This document shows positions 9,946-19,892 of a stretch of DNA of 64,000 bases, in pieces. Where the stretch lies: the NCBI GenBank assembly GCA_902612965.1, contig CACMFN010000006.1, positions 39,689 through 103,688 of the forward strand. The letters are read 5' to 3'. How positions within the stretch are numbered: the stretch's first letter is position 1; every line of letters begins with the position of its first letter. Source of the stretch: an uncultured SAR116 cluster alpha proteobacterium (GTDB taxonomy: Bacteria; Pseudomonadota; Alphaproteobacteria; Puniceispirillales; GCA-002684695). The notes below the pieces were generated by a model. The model saw nothing but the letters and a program-made list of their open reading frames with translations. It was not told the origin of the DNA and did no database searches. The position numbers and the translations under genes were made by a program.

Positions 9946-10023
9946 TGGGGCGAGTGACCGGAGTTGAACCGGCGACCTCAAGAGCCACAATCTCGCGCTC
10001 TAACCAACTGAGCTACACCCGCC
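9946..10023 (-). tRNA. tRNA-His (GTG)
   Basis: Minus-strand cloverleaf with anticodon GTG (loop TTGTGGC) and T-arm GGTTCAACTCC. It has the histidine-specific extra 5' G paired with discriminator C73 (GGCGGGTG with CACTCGCC), and CCA is encoded. A TTGACG hexamer lies about 37 bases upstream and may be its -35 element. Confidence 0.95.
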
Positions 10024-10139
10024 ATAATTTTAAATTTAATTACATTTTAAGATAACTCCCGTCAATAAAATATGTAATATTTATTTTTTTATATATAAAT
10101 AATTAATTTAAAGCCTTACTTAAAAAAAAATTGAACTTT

Positions 10140-11297
10140 ATGATCAAAAATATAGATTTAATGGAAAACGAAAATGCCTTTAAGGTTTTATCTAGGGCCC
10201 AGGAATTAGAAGAGACAGGAGAGAAGATAATTAATCTTGGCATAGGTCAGCCTGACTTAAATCCTCCTAAATATGTAATTGAAGAAGCAATAAATGCTTT
10301 AAAAAATGAAAATCATGGTTACTCTAACGCCAAAGGAATGTTAAAACTTAGAGAAACCATTTCAAATGAATATCAATCTCTTTATAAGCAGAATATAGAT
10401 CCAGATAATATAATTGTTTCACCAGGCGCAAAACCGATTATTTACATGGCTATTTCTATGTTAAGTGAATATAATTGCGAAATATTATTATCTAACCCAA
10501 GTTTTCCAATTTATTCATCGGTTATTAAATATTGTGGTGCAAGACCCGTATATTATGATTTAAAAGAAGAAAATAATTTTGATTTTATAGCTGATGATAT
10601 TATTGAGAAAATCACTGACAAAACAAAACTAGTAATTTTAAATTCACCTTGCAATCCAACTGGGAGTGTAATCAAAACAAAAGAATTAAAAAAATTATTA
10701 AATTTTATTGAAAATTTACCTTATAAAGTTTATATTTTGAGTGATGAAATCTATTCAAAAATAATATTTAATCCAAATATTCCAACAAGTGTCCTACAAT
10801 ATTCAAACAATCTTGAAAATCTAATAATTATTAATGGATTATCAAAATCATTTTCAATGACAGGCTGGCGAATTGGCTGGGGAATTTTTCCTCATTGCCT
10901 AATTAACAATGCTGAAAAATACGCCGTAAACATATTTTCGTGTGTAAATAATTTTACACAATTTGCAGCAATATCCGCTTTATTAAAAGATTTTAATTAT
11001 ACTAAAAATCTAAAAAATATTTTCAATTCTAGAGTAAGTTTGATGGTTAAAGGAATAAATCAAATAAATGGATTTCAGTGCAAGCATCCAAGTGGTTCTT
11101 TTTATTGTTTTGTAAATATTAAAAATACAAACTTAAGCTCATCAGAAGTACAAGATATTTTATTAGAAAAATTAGGCATAGCTACAATAGATGGTAATAA
11201 TTTTGGTTCTTACAATGGTTATCTAAGAATTTCATGTTGCACTTCAAAAGAAAATATTAAATTAGCATTAGAAAAGATTGGTAATTATTTTAATTAA
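10140..11297 (+). CDS. pyridoxal-phosphate aminotransferase, class I/II (aspartate aminotransferase-like)
   Basis: 386 residues of the fold-type I aminotransferase family. The internal-aldimine lysine is K236 in GLSKSFSMTGWRIGW. Other family blocks are NLGIGQPDL, the PCNPTG loop (NSPCNPTGSV) and the SDEIYSKI strand. It probably moves an amino group between an amino acid (Asp or an aromatic) and 2-oxoglutarate; substrate cannot be assigned. I placed the start at ATG 10140 rather than the TTG three codons earlier. It sits upstream of glnB-glnA, so a nitrogen-metabolism context is reasonable. Confidence 0.88.
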   Translation: MIKNIDLMENENAFKVLSRAQELEETGEKIINLGIGQPDLNPPKYVIEEAINALKNENHGYSNAKGMLKLRETISNEYQSLYKQNIDPDNIIVSPGAKPIIYMAISMLSEYNCEILLSNPSFPIYSSVIKYCGARPVYYDLKEENNFDFIADDIIEKITDKTKLVILNSPCNPTGSVIKTKELKKLLNFIENLPYKVYILSDEIYSKIIFNPNIPTSVLQYSNNLENLIIINGLSKSFSMTGWRIGWGIFPHCLINNAEKYAVNIFSCVNNFTQFAAISALLKDFNYTKNLKNIFNSRVSLMVKGINQINGFQCKHPSGSFYCFVNIKNTNLSSSEVQDILLEKLGIATIDGNNFGSYNGYLRISCCTSKENIKLALEKIGNYFN

Positions 11298-11313
11298 TTT
11301 GACTATTATATAG

Positions 11314-11340
11314 TATTTTGCCTATTTTATAGGCAAAATA
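11314..11340. repeat. 11-bp inverted repeat upstream of glnB
   Basis: Perfect inverted repeat TATTTTGCCTA / TAGGCAAAATA around a 5-base loop, between the aminotransferase and glnB. It lacks a clear poly-T tail on either strand. It could be a weak terminator of the upstream gene or an operator for glnB-glnA. The sequence does not decide. Confidence 0.6.
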
Positions 11341-11379
11341 AATTGCAGCTTACAAAAAAATGCTTAAACAGAAAAATAA

Positions 11380-11775
<396 letters not shown>

Positions 11776-11823
11776 GTAATTTAAATGGGAGTTTAGATTA
11801 AATTTAATTTGGAGAAAATAATA

Positions 11824-13233
11824 ATGACAGATGTAAAAAAGATATTAAAAGCCATTAAAGATAACGATATAACTTATGTAGATCTTAGATTTACTGATCC
11901 TAGGGGTAAATTACAGCATGTTTCACAACATGTTAGTACTATTTCTGAGGAAAGTTTAAATGAGGGTTTTATGTTTGATGGTTCATCAATTGCTGGTTGG
12001 AAGGCAATAAATGAATCTGATATGTTAATGAAACCTGATTTCAATAGAACTTTTATTGACCCATTTTATGCCCAACCAACTTTGTCAATTTTTTGTGATA
12101 TTTTAGATCCAATAACTGGGGCTCCTTATGATAGAGACCCCAGATCTACAGCAAAAGGTGCATTAAATTATATGAAAAGTGTAGGAATAGGTGATAATGC
12201 TTTTTTTGGGCCAGAACCCGAATTTTTTATTTTTGATGATGTAAAAATGGAGGTTTCAAGCACTGTAAGTTATGCTGAAGTGGATTCTTCTGAAAATCCA
12301 GGGAACAGCGCGCGTGACTATGATGCTGGTAATATGGGGCATAGACCTGGTATAAAAGGTGGTTACTTCCCAGTACCGCCAGTTGATAGCGGACAAGATA
12401 TTAGAAGTGAAATGGTGTCAGTATTGTCAGACATGAATGTCCCTATGGAAAAACATCACCATGAAGTTGCACCTGCTCAACATGAATTGGGATTAAAATT
12501 TGGAACATTAATAGATACGGCTGACAATGTGCAACTTTATAAGTATGCAGTTCATATGGTAGCCCATTCATATGGAAAAACTGCAACATTTATGCCTAAA
12601 CCAGTAGCAGGAGATAATGGTTCAGGAATGCATGTTCACCAATCAATTTGGAAATCAGGTAAACCACTATTTGCTGGCAATGAATACGCTAATCTCTCTG
12701 AAACTGCTCTTTTCTATATTGGTGGTATTATTAAACATGCAAAAGCTATTAATGCATTTACAAACCCCTCCACAAATAGCTATAAAAGACTAGTTCCAGG
12801 TTTTGAAGCGCCTGTACTTTTAGCTTATTCTTCCAGAAATAGATCTGCGTCTTGCCGTATCCCCTTTGCACAGAGCCCAAGTGGAAAAAGAGTTGAAATA
12901 AGATTCCCTGATGCAATGGCAAATCCTTATTTAGCTTTTGCCTCTATGCTTATGGCAGGACTTGATGGCATCCAAAATAAAATTCATCCGGGTGAGTCTA
13001 TGGATAAAGATTTGTATGATTTGCCTATTGATGAATTAGCAAATGTGCCAACAGTTTGTGGGTCTTTAAGAGAAGCTTTGGAATCTTTACAAACTGATAA
13101 TAACTTCCTTACACAGGGAGGTGTATTTTCTAAAGATCAGATTAATGCATATGTAGAATTAAAAATGGAAGAAGTGATTAATTTTGAGCACGCTCCACAT
13201 CCCATTGAATATCAAATGTATTATTCATCCTAA
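11824..13233 (+). CDS. glnA: glutamine synthetase type I
   Basis: 469 residues. It condenses glutamate, ammonia and ATP to glutamine in a dodecamer. Motifs: FDGSSIAGW near the N-terminus, the metal and ATP blocks GPEPEFFIFDDV and HHEVAPAQHELGLKFG, and the Glu-flap/catalytic block NPSTNSYKRLVPGFEAP. The adenylylation site Y398 (DLYDLP) is present, so covalent regulation downstream of PII is likely. I placed the start at ATG 11824 because a GGAG lies 9 bases before it; a longer TTG start would overlap that site. The gene ends at a strong terminator. Confidence 0.97.
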   Translation: MTDVKKILKAIKDNDITYVDLRFTDPRGKLQHVSQHVSTISEESLNEGFMFDGSSIAGWKAINESDMLMKPDFNRTFIDPFYAQPTLSIFCDILDPITGAPYDRDPRSTAKGALNYMKSVGIGDNAFFGPEPEFFIFDDVKMEVSSTVSYAEVDSSENPGNSARDYDAGNMGHRPGIKGGYFPVPPVDSGQDIRSEMVSVLSDMNVPMEKHHHEVAPAQHELGLKFGTLIDTADNVQLYKYAVHMVAHSYGKTATFMPKPVAGDNGSGMHVHQSIWKSGKPLFAGNEYANLSETALFYIGGIIKHAKAINAFTNPSTNSYKRLVPGFEAPVLLAYSSRNRSASCRIPFAQSPSGKRVEIRFPDAMANPYLAFASMLMAGLDGIQNKIHPGESMDKDLYDLPIDELANVPTVCGSLREALESLQTDNNFLTQGGVFSKDQINAYVELKMEEVINFEHAPHPIEYQMYYSS

Positions 13234-13245
13234 TAATATTTTTAT

Positions 13246-13280
13246 TAAAAAAAAAAGACTGGAAACAGTCTTTTTTTTTG
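13246..13280 (+). terminator. rho-independent terminator after glnA
   Basis: Hairpin AAAAAGACTG / CAGTCTTTTT with a GAAA tetraloop, flanked by an A tract before and a run of nine T after. It ends the glnB-glnA unit 15-45 bases after the glnA stop. The A tract also makes it plausible for the reverse strand. Confidence 0.9.
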
Positions 13281-13347
13281 CCTGAAAACAATATATACAC
13301 TAAGAAATTTAAAATTATACTATATTAGCTAATTTTTTTCTTTTTGA

Positions 13348-15327
13348 ATGACAGATCTTTTTACCCAAACCAAAACAAGAAAACTAAAAAAAGACAGTTA
13401 CAATTCCGATGACATTATAGTTCTAGAAGGTCTTGAGCCAGTTAGAAAAAGACCTGGGATGTATATTGGTGGCACAGATGAAAAAGCCTATCACCATTTA
13501 ATAATTGAAGTTTTAGACAATTGTATTGATGAGGCTATTGAGGGACATGCAAACTTAATTGAAATAGAACTTTTATCATTAAATACTATCAAAATAAGTG
13601 ATAATGGTAGGGGGATACCAATTGACAATCATCCAAAATACCCAAATAAATCAGCACTTGAAGTAATTTTAACAACTCTGCATTCGGGAGGAAAATTTAA
13701 TGATAAAAATTATACTACCTCAGGCGGACTTCATGGAGTTGGTGTATCTGTAGTTAATGCACTTTCAAGTGAGCTAATAGTAGAAATAACCAGAAATAAT
13801 AGAGTTTATAAACAAAAATATACTAGGGGACTTGCAACAAACAAACTTTTAGAAATTTCAAAAGTTTCAAAAAAATCTGGTACTAGCATCCAATTTACTC
13901 CAGATAATGAGATTTTTTATAAATGCTCTTTTAATCCTAATACAATAATTAATATGGCCAAAATTAAGGCATACCTCACAAAAGGAATTGAAATAACTTG
14001 GAAGTGCGATAAGAGCTTAGTAAAAAATTATAATATTGAAGAAAAATTAATTTTTAAATTTCCTAATGGAATTTTAGACTTTCTTCACAATTCTACTTCA
14101 GGTAAGTCTTTTCTTTCTTCAGAAAATTTTTTTGGCTCTATTCCGTTCAATAATAATAGAATTGATTGGGTAATGAATTGGCTAGGACCGAGTGAAGATG
14201 GCTTTTTTAAAAGTCATTGTAACACAATAAGCACACCATTAGGTGGAACTCATGAAAATGGTTTTAAAAATGCTATTTTAAAGGGATTTAAAAATTGGGG
14301 TGAACTATCTGGTATTAAGAAGTCACAAGAATTAATTGTAGAGGATATTTTTTCAGAAACGGCTGTAATAATTTCAATTTTTTTAAGCAATCCTCAATTT
14401 CAAGGACAGACAAAAGAAAAACTAGTTAACAACGAATTAAGTAAAATTCTATCCAACATTATAAAAGATGCATTTGATTATTGGCTGTCTTCAAATCCAA
14501 CTAGAGCAAATGATTTACTTAACATAGCAATTAATAAATTAGAAGAAAGAAAAAGGAGAAAGCAAGAAAAAGAAATTGATCGTAAAACCTCAACTAAAAA
14601 ATTTAGACTTCCTGGCAAATTAGCTGATTGCTCATCATCAAATTTTAATGAAACTGAATTATTTATAGTCGAGGGAGATAGTGCTGGAGGTAGCGCCAAA
14701 CAAGCACGAGATAGAATTACGCAGGCGATCCTTCCATTACGAGGTAAAATCTTAAATGTTGCAACTGCAACTAAAGATAAATTAATTAATAATCAAGAAC
14801 TTTCTGATCTTAAGCTTGCACTTGGTTTTAGAAATAATAAAGATTTTGAACTAAGGTATGGAAAAATAATAATTATGACAGATGCTGATGTGGATGGTGC
14901 ACATATAGCTGCTTTATTAATGACCTTTTTTTATTTAGAAATGCCTTCAGTTATAGAAAATGGTCATTTATTTTTGGCTCAGCCTCCCCTTTACAGATTA
15001 TCATTAGGAAATGTTACTGAGTATGCTTCAGATGAAAATGAAAAAGAACTTTTAATTAGCAATAAATTTAAAAATTCTAATAATCTTGAAGTAAGTAGAT
15101 TTAAAGGATTAGGTGAAATGCCACCAAAACAATTAAAAGAAACCACTATGTCAAAAACAAATAGGTCATTAATAAAAGTAAGTTTGCCTAAAAGGAATAT
15201 TGTTCAGGCTGATGAAAGAAGGTCAATTGACAATCTTGTGGATACATTGATGGGCAAAAAAGCTGATCTTAGATTTGAATATATTAAAACCAATGCTATA
15301 TCAATTTTAGATGAGATTGATATCTAA
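13348..15327 (+). CDS. parE: DNA topoisomerase IV subunit B
   Basis: 659 residues, a ParE-size protein and shorter than most proteobacterial GyrB. The GHKL ATPase domain shows EVLDNCIDEAIEG, DNGRGIP and GGLHGVGVSVVNALS. The Toprim domain has the EGDSAGGSAKQ and TDADVDGAH metal-binding motifs. With ParC (encoded at 41.1-43.3 kb) it decatenates daughter chromosomes. N-terminal VRKRPGMYIGG is characteristic. It starts after the glnA terminator, so it begins its own transcription unit. Confidence 0.94.
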   Translation: MTDLFTQTKTRKLKKDSYNSDDIIVLEGLEPVRKRPGMYIGGTDEKAYHHLIIEVLDNCIDEAIEGHANLIEIELLSLNTIKISDNGRGIPIDNHPKYPNKSALEVILTTLHSGGKFNDKNYTTSGGLHGVGVSVVNALSSELIVEITRNNRVYKQKYTRGLATNKLLEISKVSKKSGTSIQFTPDNEIFYKCSFNPNTIINMAKIKAYLTKGIEITWKCDKSLVKNYNIEEKLIFKFPNGILDFLHNSTSGKSFLSSENFFGSIPFNNNRIDWVMNWLGPSEDGFFKSHCNTISTPLGGTHENGFKNAILKGFKNWGELSGIKKSQELIVEDIFSETAVIISIFLSNPQFQGQTKEKLVNNELSKILSNIIKDAFDYWLSSNPTRANDLLNIAINKLEERKRRKQEKEIDRKTSTKKFRLPGKLADCSSSNFNETELFIVEGDSAGGSAKQARDRITQAILPLRGKILNVATATKDKLINNQELSDLKLALGFRNNKDFELRYGKIIIMTDADVDGAHIAALLMTFFYLEMPSVIENGHLFLAQPPLYRLSLGNVTEYASDENEKELLISNKFKNSNNLEVSRFKGLGEMPPKQLKETTMSKTNRSLIKVSLPKRNIVQADERRSIDNLVDTLMGKKADLRFEYIKTNAISILDEIDI

Positions 15328-15386
15328 TTTATATATTTTATTCAAATTATTTTTTTTAAAACTTTAATCATAATCTTATTGTGTAA

Positions 15387-16583
15387 ATGAATAAATTTAA
15401 TAATCTTGGCTTATCAAACGACTTAGTCTCATTACTTAGTGAATTAGGCTATAAAGAACCAACTAAAATTCAATCTTTATCAATACCCTTAGCTTTAATG
15501 GGGCGGGATATACTTGGTTGCGCGCAAACCGGGACAGGAAAAACTGCCTCATTTGTTTTACCTATAATTGAAATTTTAAATAATCAAAAGTCGAAGGCTA
15601 GAATGCCTCGTTCATTAATTTTAACGCCTACTAGAGAATTGGCTGAACAGATTTCTATCTATTTCAAAAAAATTTTAAAATACAATAAGTTGAATTTTTG
15701 CTTACTTATTGGAGGAACAGCATTAACTGATCAAGATAAATTATTAAATAAAGGGGTTGATATTTTAATAGCTACTCCTGGCAGACTTATAGATCATATT
15801 AATAGGGGTAACATACTATTTAATGATTTAAAAATTTTAGTTATTGATGAAGCTGATAGAATGCTAGATATGGGTTTTATTCCTGATATAGATCAGATTT
15901 CTGAAAATTTACCAAAAATAAGACAAACTTTATTTTTTTCAGCAACTCTTAACAAAGAAATACTAAACATTGGTAAAAGATTTGTGATTAACCCAAAATT
16001 GATTGAAGTTTCTCCACCATCATCTACTTCTAATACCATCGATCAGTATATAATAAAATGCAATAATGAAAATAAGCTAAACACTCTAGAAAATATTTTA
16101 TCAAATATAGAAACAAAAAATACAGTGATTTTTTGCAACAAAAAAAAAGATATTGGTTCATTATATTCAGATTTAAAAAGAAAAAATATTTCTTCCATAA
16201 TATTTCATGGAGACCTATTACAATCAAAGCGACAAGAAGCATTAAATGAGTTTAAAAATGGCAATAATAAAATTTTAATTGCATCTGATGTTGCAGGAAG
16301 AGGCATCGATATCGAAAATATTTCTCATGTCATTAATTTTGATGTGCCAATAAATCCAGAAGATTATGTTCACAGAATTGGAAGAACAGGAAGAGCAGGA
16401 AAAAATGGTACTGCAATCACATTTGTTTTAAAAAAAGATACCAAATACCTTCAAGAAATTGAAAAGCTAATAAAAAAGAAAATTAAAATTTTAAATATAA
16501 ATTTAGAAGAAAAAATATTAAAAGATTATGAATTTGACACTTTATATGAAAGTAACCAAATTCCAAATTTTTTAAAAAGGTAA
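15387..16583 (+). CDS. DEAD-box ATP-dependent RNA helicase (RhlE-like)
   Basis: 398 residues with a complete helicase core: Q motif (EPTKIQSLSIPLAL), Walker A AQTGTGKTASF, PTRELAEQ, TPGRLIDH, DEADRMLDMGF, SAT, and the C-terminal HRIGRTGRAGK block. It unwinds short RNA duplexes in ribosome assembly or mRNA decay. The short C-terminal extension (about 30 residues after the core) lacks an RGG or RNA-binding domain, which favours RhlE over DeaD or RhlB. It ends directly against the convergent gcrA stop codon. Confidence 0.92.
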   Translation: MNKFNNLGLSNDLVSLLSELGYKEPTKIQSLSIPLALMGRDILGCAQTGTGKTASFVLPIIEILNNQKSKARMPRSLILTPTRELAEQISIYFKKILKYNKLNFCLLIGGTALTDQDKLLNKGVDILIATPGRLIDHINRGNILFNDLKILVIDEADRMLDMGFIPDIDQISENLPKIRQTLFFSATLNKEILNIGKRFVINPKLIEVSPPSSTSNTIDQYIIKCNNENKLNTLENILSNIETKNTVIFCNKKKDIGSLYSDLKRKNISSIIFHGDLLQSKRQEALNEFKNGNNKILIASDVAGRGIDIENISHVINFDVPINPEDYVHRIGRTGRAGKNGTAITFVLKKDTKYLQEIEKLIKKKIKILNINLEEKILKDYEFDTLYESNQIPNFLKR

Positions 16584-16982
16584 TTAATCTTTACTGTTAT
16601 TATAAGCTAAATCACAATGCTTTAAACAATAAGGTTTTCCTGACAATACTGGTTCACCACAAAACTTAAAGTCTAAATTTTTTGGATCACCATATGGCCA
16701 TAGACATTTATTTCTTGACCAGTCCAAACTTCTTAAAACTAATCTCAGAGGCATGGGACCACGTAAAGTCTCATCCCACTCATTTTTTTGCGTTTTTGGT
16801 TTAATTGAAGGCTTTATTGGAGACTGTCTCTTTTCTAAACCTAGTCTATGTGCCTTCCCAGCTACAGCATTTCTTGAAACACCAAGTTCTTCACCGATTT
16901 TAGTAATCGATAATTTTTTATCCCAAAGCTCTCTTAATTTTGCTAATCTGTCTTCTGTCCATCCACTTTGAGCTTTATTCAT
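16584..16982 (-). CDS. gcrA: GcrA cell-cycle regulator
   Basis: 132-residue GcrA-family protein. The N-terminal helix-turn-helix begins SGWTEDRLAKLRELWDK and continues SITKIGEELGVSRNAVAGKAHRLGL. A basic Pro-rich linker is followed by the C-terminal sigma-interacting region with CLWPYGDP and CxxP-type Cys residues (FCGEPVLSGKPYCLKHC). In Caulobacter GcrA binds sigma-70 and CcrM-methylated GANTC promoters. The family is essentially alphaproteobacterial. No ctrA or ccrM gene is in this window. It is immediately convergent with the helicase gene. Confidence 0.94.
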   Translation of the reverse strand: MNKAQSGWTEDRLAKLRELWDKKLSITKIGEELGVSRNAVAGKAHRLGLEKRQSPIKPSIKPKTQKNEWDETLRGPMPLRLVLRSLDWSRNKCLWPYGDPKNLDFKFCGEPVLSGKPYCLKHCDLAYNNSKD

Positions 16983-17018
16983 ATATAACCTATTAATTAA
17001 ATTTTATTGTCTTAAACA

Positions 17019-17816
17019 TTATAAAATATCTTTGGTCAAGAATTTTTCCATTAATTCTATCTGATAATCTAACATATGCTTACCTAAATGGATTTTTCGA
17101 TTAATTAATTTTGCTTCATTGAGAAGTCTAGTCATTGCAGGTTTCATGATAATATCAGCAATTAATGAACTAGAAGAAGATTTTTCAACATCAAATGGAA
17201 GTTCATCACTTTCTTTTAGGCCTAGTGATGTGGTATTAATAAGAATATCACATTCAGAAAAATCTTTATATAATTTAATATCTAAGTCAGGATACCATTT
17301 TAAAACAGAGTTGCATAAATCACTAGCAGTCTCTTCTGTTCTATTTATAATATAAATTGAGTTAACTTGATTTTTTGCTAATGAAAAAGCTATCGCCCTT
17401 GAAGCTCCTCCTGCTCCTGCTAAAAATATTCTCTTTCCTGTTACATCATAACCTTGCGACTTCAAACCGGAAATAAATCCGTCACCATCAAAATTATTTC
17501 CAATGAGCTCTCTTTTTTTATTAAAATAAGCAACATTTACCGCACCTATCATTTCTGCATTAGGCAATAATATATCGCAATATTTAGCAACATCTACTTT
17601 GTGAGGTATTGTAACGCAAAATCCATAAAAATTAGTAAACGATCTTAAACCTTCAATAGTTAGCTGTAAATTTTCTTTTTTCACATGAATTGGAATCATT
17701 AATTGATTTTTGTTATTGTATATCCATTTTTCATTATAGATATCAGGCGCTCTAACATGCTCAATCGGATCTGCGAGTACGCCAAAAAGTTTAGTCTTAG
17801 CATTAACTTTTAACAT
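17019..17816 (-). CDS. aroE: shikimate dehydrogenase
   Basis: 265 residues. It reduces 3-dehydroshikimate to shikimate with NADPH in aromatic amino acid synthesis. It has the catalytic Lys in TIPHKVDVAKYCD, the Asp in GNNFDGDGF, and the dinucleotide loop AGAGGASRAIAFSL. N-terminal LFGVLADPIEHVRAPDIYN replaces the usual G-x-P-I-x-H-S-x-S-P, with Arg-Ala where most enzymes have Ser-x-Ser, so it may be a divergent AroE-like enzyme. It lies downstream of msrB on the same strand. Confidence 0.85.
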   Translation of the reverse strand: MLKVNAKTKLFGVLADPIEHVRAPDIYNEKWIYNNKNQLMIPIHVKKENLQLTIEGLRSFTNFYGFCVTIPHKVDVAKYCDILLPNAEMIGAVNVAYFNKKRELIGNNFDGDGFISGLKSQGYDVTGKRIFLAGAGGASRAIAFSLAKNQVNSIYIINRTEETASDLCNSVLKWYPDLDIKLYKDFSECDILINTTSLGLKESDELPFDVEKSSSSSLIADIIMKPAMTRLLNEAKLINRKIHLGKHMLDYQIELMEKFLTKDIL

Positions 17817-17824
17817 AATTATGT

Positions 17825-18223
17825 TTATTTATTATTTTTTGTAAAATCCAATGATAATGAATTGATACAATACCGTAAACCATTTTGGCCTGGGCCATCG
17901 GGGAAAACATGACCTAAATGAGCATCACAATTATTGCATCTAACCTCAGTTCTAACCATAAAATGAGATCTATCTTCTAAAGACTTTATTAAATGGTCAG
18001 ATAGAGGTTCAGTAAAACTTGGCCAACCAGAATTACTGTTATACTTCTTATCGCTATCAAATAACTCAGTTTCACAACATACACAGACATAAATTCCATT
18101 TTCATTATTATCTAAATATTTACCACTGAAAGGCCTTTCTGTTCCACCTTTTCGTGTAATATAGAACTGCTCAGTTGAAAGTTTGTCTTTCCAATAATTT
18201 TCATCAAATTTTTTTTCAGTCAT
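17825..18223 (-). CDS. msrB: peptide-methionine (R)-S-oxide reductase
   Basis: 132 residues. It repairs the R-epimer of oxidised methionine in proteins. The zinc-binding CxxC pairs (CVCCETELF and [10 protein letters not shown]) and the catalytic Cys in RYCINS are present, as is the GWPSF block. No signal peptide is visible, so it is cytoplasmic. It is 9 bases from the upstream phosphatidyltransferase gene and 8 bases from aroE, suggesting one operon. Confidence 0.95.
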   Translation of the reverse strand: MTEKKFDENYWKDKLSTEQFYITRKGGTERPFSGKYLDNNENGIYVCVCCETELFDSDKKYNSNSGWPSFTEPLSDHLIKSLEDRSHFMVRTEVRCNNCDAHLGHVFPDGPGQNGLRYCINSLSLDFTKNNK

Positions 18224-18231
18224 AAAAAGCC

Positions 18232-18834
18232 CTAATCACTATCTAATATTATATAAGCATAAAATATTCTTTCAATAGTACCTAGTATACATAAAACTGA
18301 AAAAATTAATGCTATTAAGTTGAATTTTTCAGGAAATATGAACATTAAAGATAGAAAAAAAATTGTAATAGCCCCCCCCATAAAACCACCGACATGATAA
18401 AAACCTTTTTTAGGGTTCCTCTTAATAAATCTATTGTTTTCAAAAATTGCAATTCCAAAAAAAGCACTTGATGTGCCAAAAAATGTTGCAAGAAGTATTG
18501 AACCAAAAATTGCATTTGAATTATCTTTTAATATAAATGCCAATGGAACCAATGAGTAAGAAATTAAATCAAACACAATATCTATAAAACCTCCAAATTC
18601 AGTTATTCTTGTTTTATTTGCTATAATTCCATCAACCCCATCCAAAATCCTTCCCAAAAGAAATACAAATAAAGCTATGTTATTTAAGCCTTCCAATATC
18701 AGATAAAAGGATAGAAATGACATGCTTAGTCCAAACAATGAAATATAATTAGCATTTACACCAAATTTATAAAAAGGAGTCGCCACCAATTCTAAAAAAG
18801 GTTTAAAAATTTTTATAAAATATTCATCTATCAT
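18232..18834 (-). CDS. CDP-alcohol phosphatidyltransferase family membrane protein
   Basis: 200 residues with about five to six membrane segments. The CDP-alcohol signature is readable as [22 protein letters not shown].. followed by D four residues later, containing D-x2-D-G and G-x3-D-x3-D. The usual Arg after Ala is Asn here. The family transfers a phosphatidyl group from CDP-diacylglycerol to a small alcohol. The acceptor is not identifiable from sequence. It overlaps the LysM gene by 4 bases upstream and precedes msrB, so all are likely one transcript. Confidence 0.85.
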   Translation of the reverse strand: MIDEYFIKIFKPFLELVATPFYKFGVNANYISLFGLSMSFLSFYLILEGLNNIALFVFLLGRILDGVDGIIANKTRITEFGGFIDIVFDLISYSLVPLAFILKDNSNAIFGSILLATFFGTSSAFFGIAIFENNRFIKRNPKKGFYHVGGFMGGAITIFFLSLMFIFPEKFNLIALIFSVLCILGTIERIFYAYIILDSD

Positions 18835-19892
18835 TTTTTAGGTGGGATAGAAAATAACTGTCCTGGAAAGATTAAATCTGGGTTAGTAATTTGATCTTTA
18901 TTCTCTTCAAAAATTTGAATGTATTTAAAAGGATCCCCGTAAAGTCTGTAAGCTATTGTCCATAACATATCACCTGGTTTTATTAATATGAAATTTTCTG
19001 GTACATCATTATAAGGTATCTCAACCCTCATAAAAGGAAAAGTAATTTTATCTAAAATTTCATCTTTATCAGATTTCAAAACTACTAGTAAATCATGCAA
19101 ACCATAATCAAATATTGTATCTGAATTATATTGCCATTTTGAATTTTCAATTTTTATAGTTTCCATTATTTTTTTATTAATATATAATTCAATTCTTTTT
19201 CCAAAATTTACTTCTCCCTGTATAGAAACAAAACCATTTTCATTAAAAAAAATTGTTTTTACATTAAAAATTTTTTTATTACTTTTGATTTTTTTCTGAA
19301 TAACAAGGTCATTTTCAACTTTATAAATTTTTTGTTTTTCTAATGGCTGTTGAATAATGTTAATATTTTCTCCATTTTTGTTTGGTACTGATATTACCAA
19401 AGGCTGATCTTTTTTTAGCTTATCAATTTTAGTAATAAATAAATGCTTGTGCTTAAGTACTAAACCATTGTTATTTATCTGATCTATAGAAATTAAATTA
19501 TCTCCAGTTTTTAAATTTTCTTTTGAAATAACAACCCAGTTTCCGTCACTATCTACAATTGAACTATCTATTAAATCACCTTTATTTAAAATATTGATAT
19601 TAGAATTTGGTTGCCCTTTACCAGCAATTACAAAACTTCCATCTGGAGATACTTTAATAATATCTATTTCAGGCAATAATTCTTTTTCAAAAGAAAGATT
19701 ATTATTTTTTTGAAAGTTTTGAGTATCTGAGAAATTATCAAATTCTAAATTTTGTTTTTTATTAGTTTTGAGATTAAAATTATCTTCGAAAATTTTTGTA
19801 TTTGATTGATGAGAATTGGAATATAGTGTATAAAAAAAATAGCTTCCATACATCAATATAAAGCCAAAAACTAAATATAGGATAAATTTCAT
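18831..19892 (-). CDS. LysM-domain envelope protein
   Basis: 353 residues. A hydrophobic N-terminal segment (about 2-22, FILYLVFGFILMYGSYFFYTL) anchors or exports it. The middle has two repeated Ig-like beta modules (residues about 80-145 and 210-285), with similar phrasing about self-contained 'G-x-W-x' strands. A single C-terminal LysM domain (about 300-350, IKPGDMLWTIAYRLYGDP to PDLIFPGQLFSIP) should bind peptidoglycan. Similar LysM proteins are common in Alphaproteobacteria with no known enzymatic role. It is the first gene of its operon and divergent from icd. Confidence 0.8.
   Translation of the reverse strand: MKFILYLVFGFILMYGSYFFYTLYSNSHQSNTKIFEDNFNLKTNKKQNLEFDNFSDTQNFQKNNNLSFEKELLPEIDIIKVSPDGSFVIAGKGQPNSNINILNKGDLIDSSIVDSDGNWVVISKENLKTGDNLISIDQINNNGLVLKHKHLFITKIDKLKKDQPLVISVPNKNGENINIIQQPLEKQKIYKVENDLVIQKKIKSNKKIFNVKTIFFNENGFVSIQGEVNFGKRIELYINKKIMETIKIENSKWQYNSDTIFDYGLHDLLVVLKSDKDEILDKITFPFMRVEIPYNDVPENFILIKPGDMLWTIAYRLYGDPFKYIQIFEENKDQITNPDLIFPGQLFSIPPKK

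Noticed and set aside
10024..10070. Promoter of tRNA-His from TTGACG plus a 17-base spacer
   Set aside because: The -35-like hexamer is good, but the sequence at the -10 position (TAATTA) is a poor match.
14478..14699. Antisense open frames inside parE, alaS, lon, parC and others
   Set aside because: They lie within well-conserved genes on the other strand, have no family resemblance, and arise easily in this base composition.
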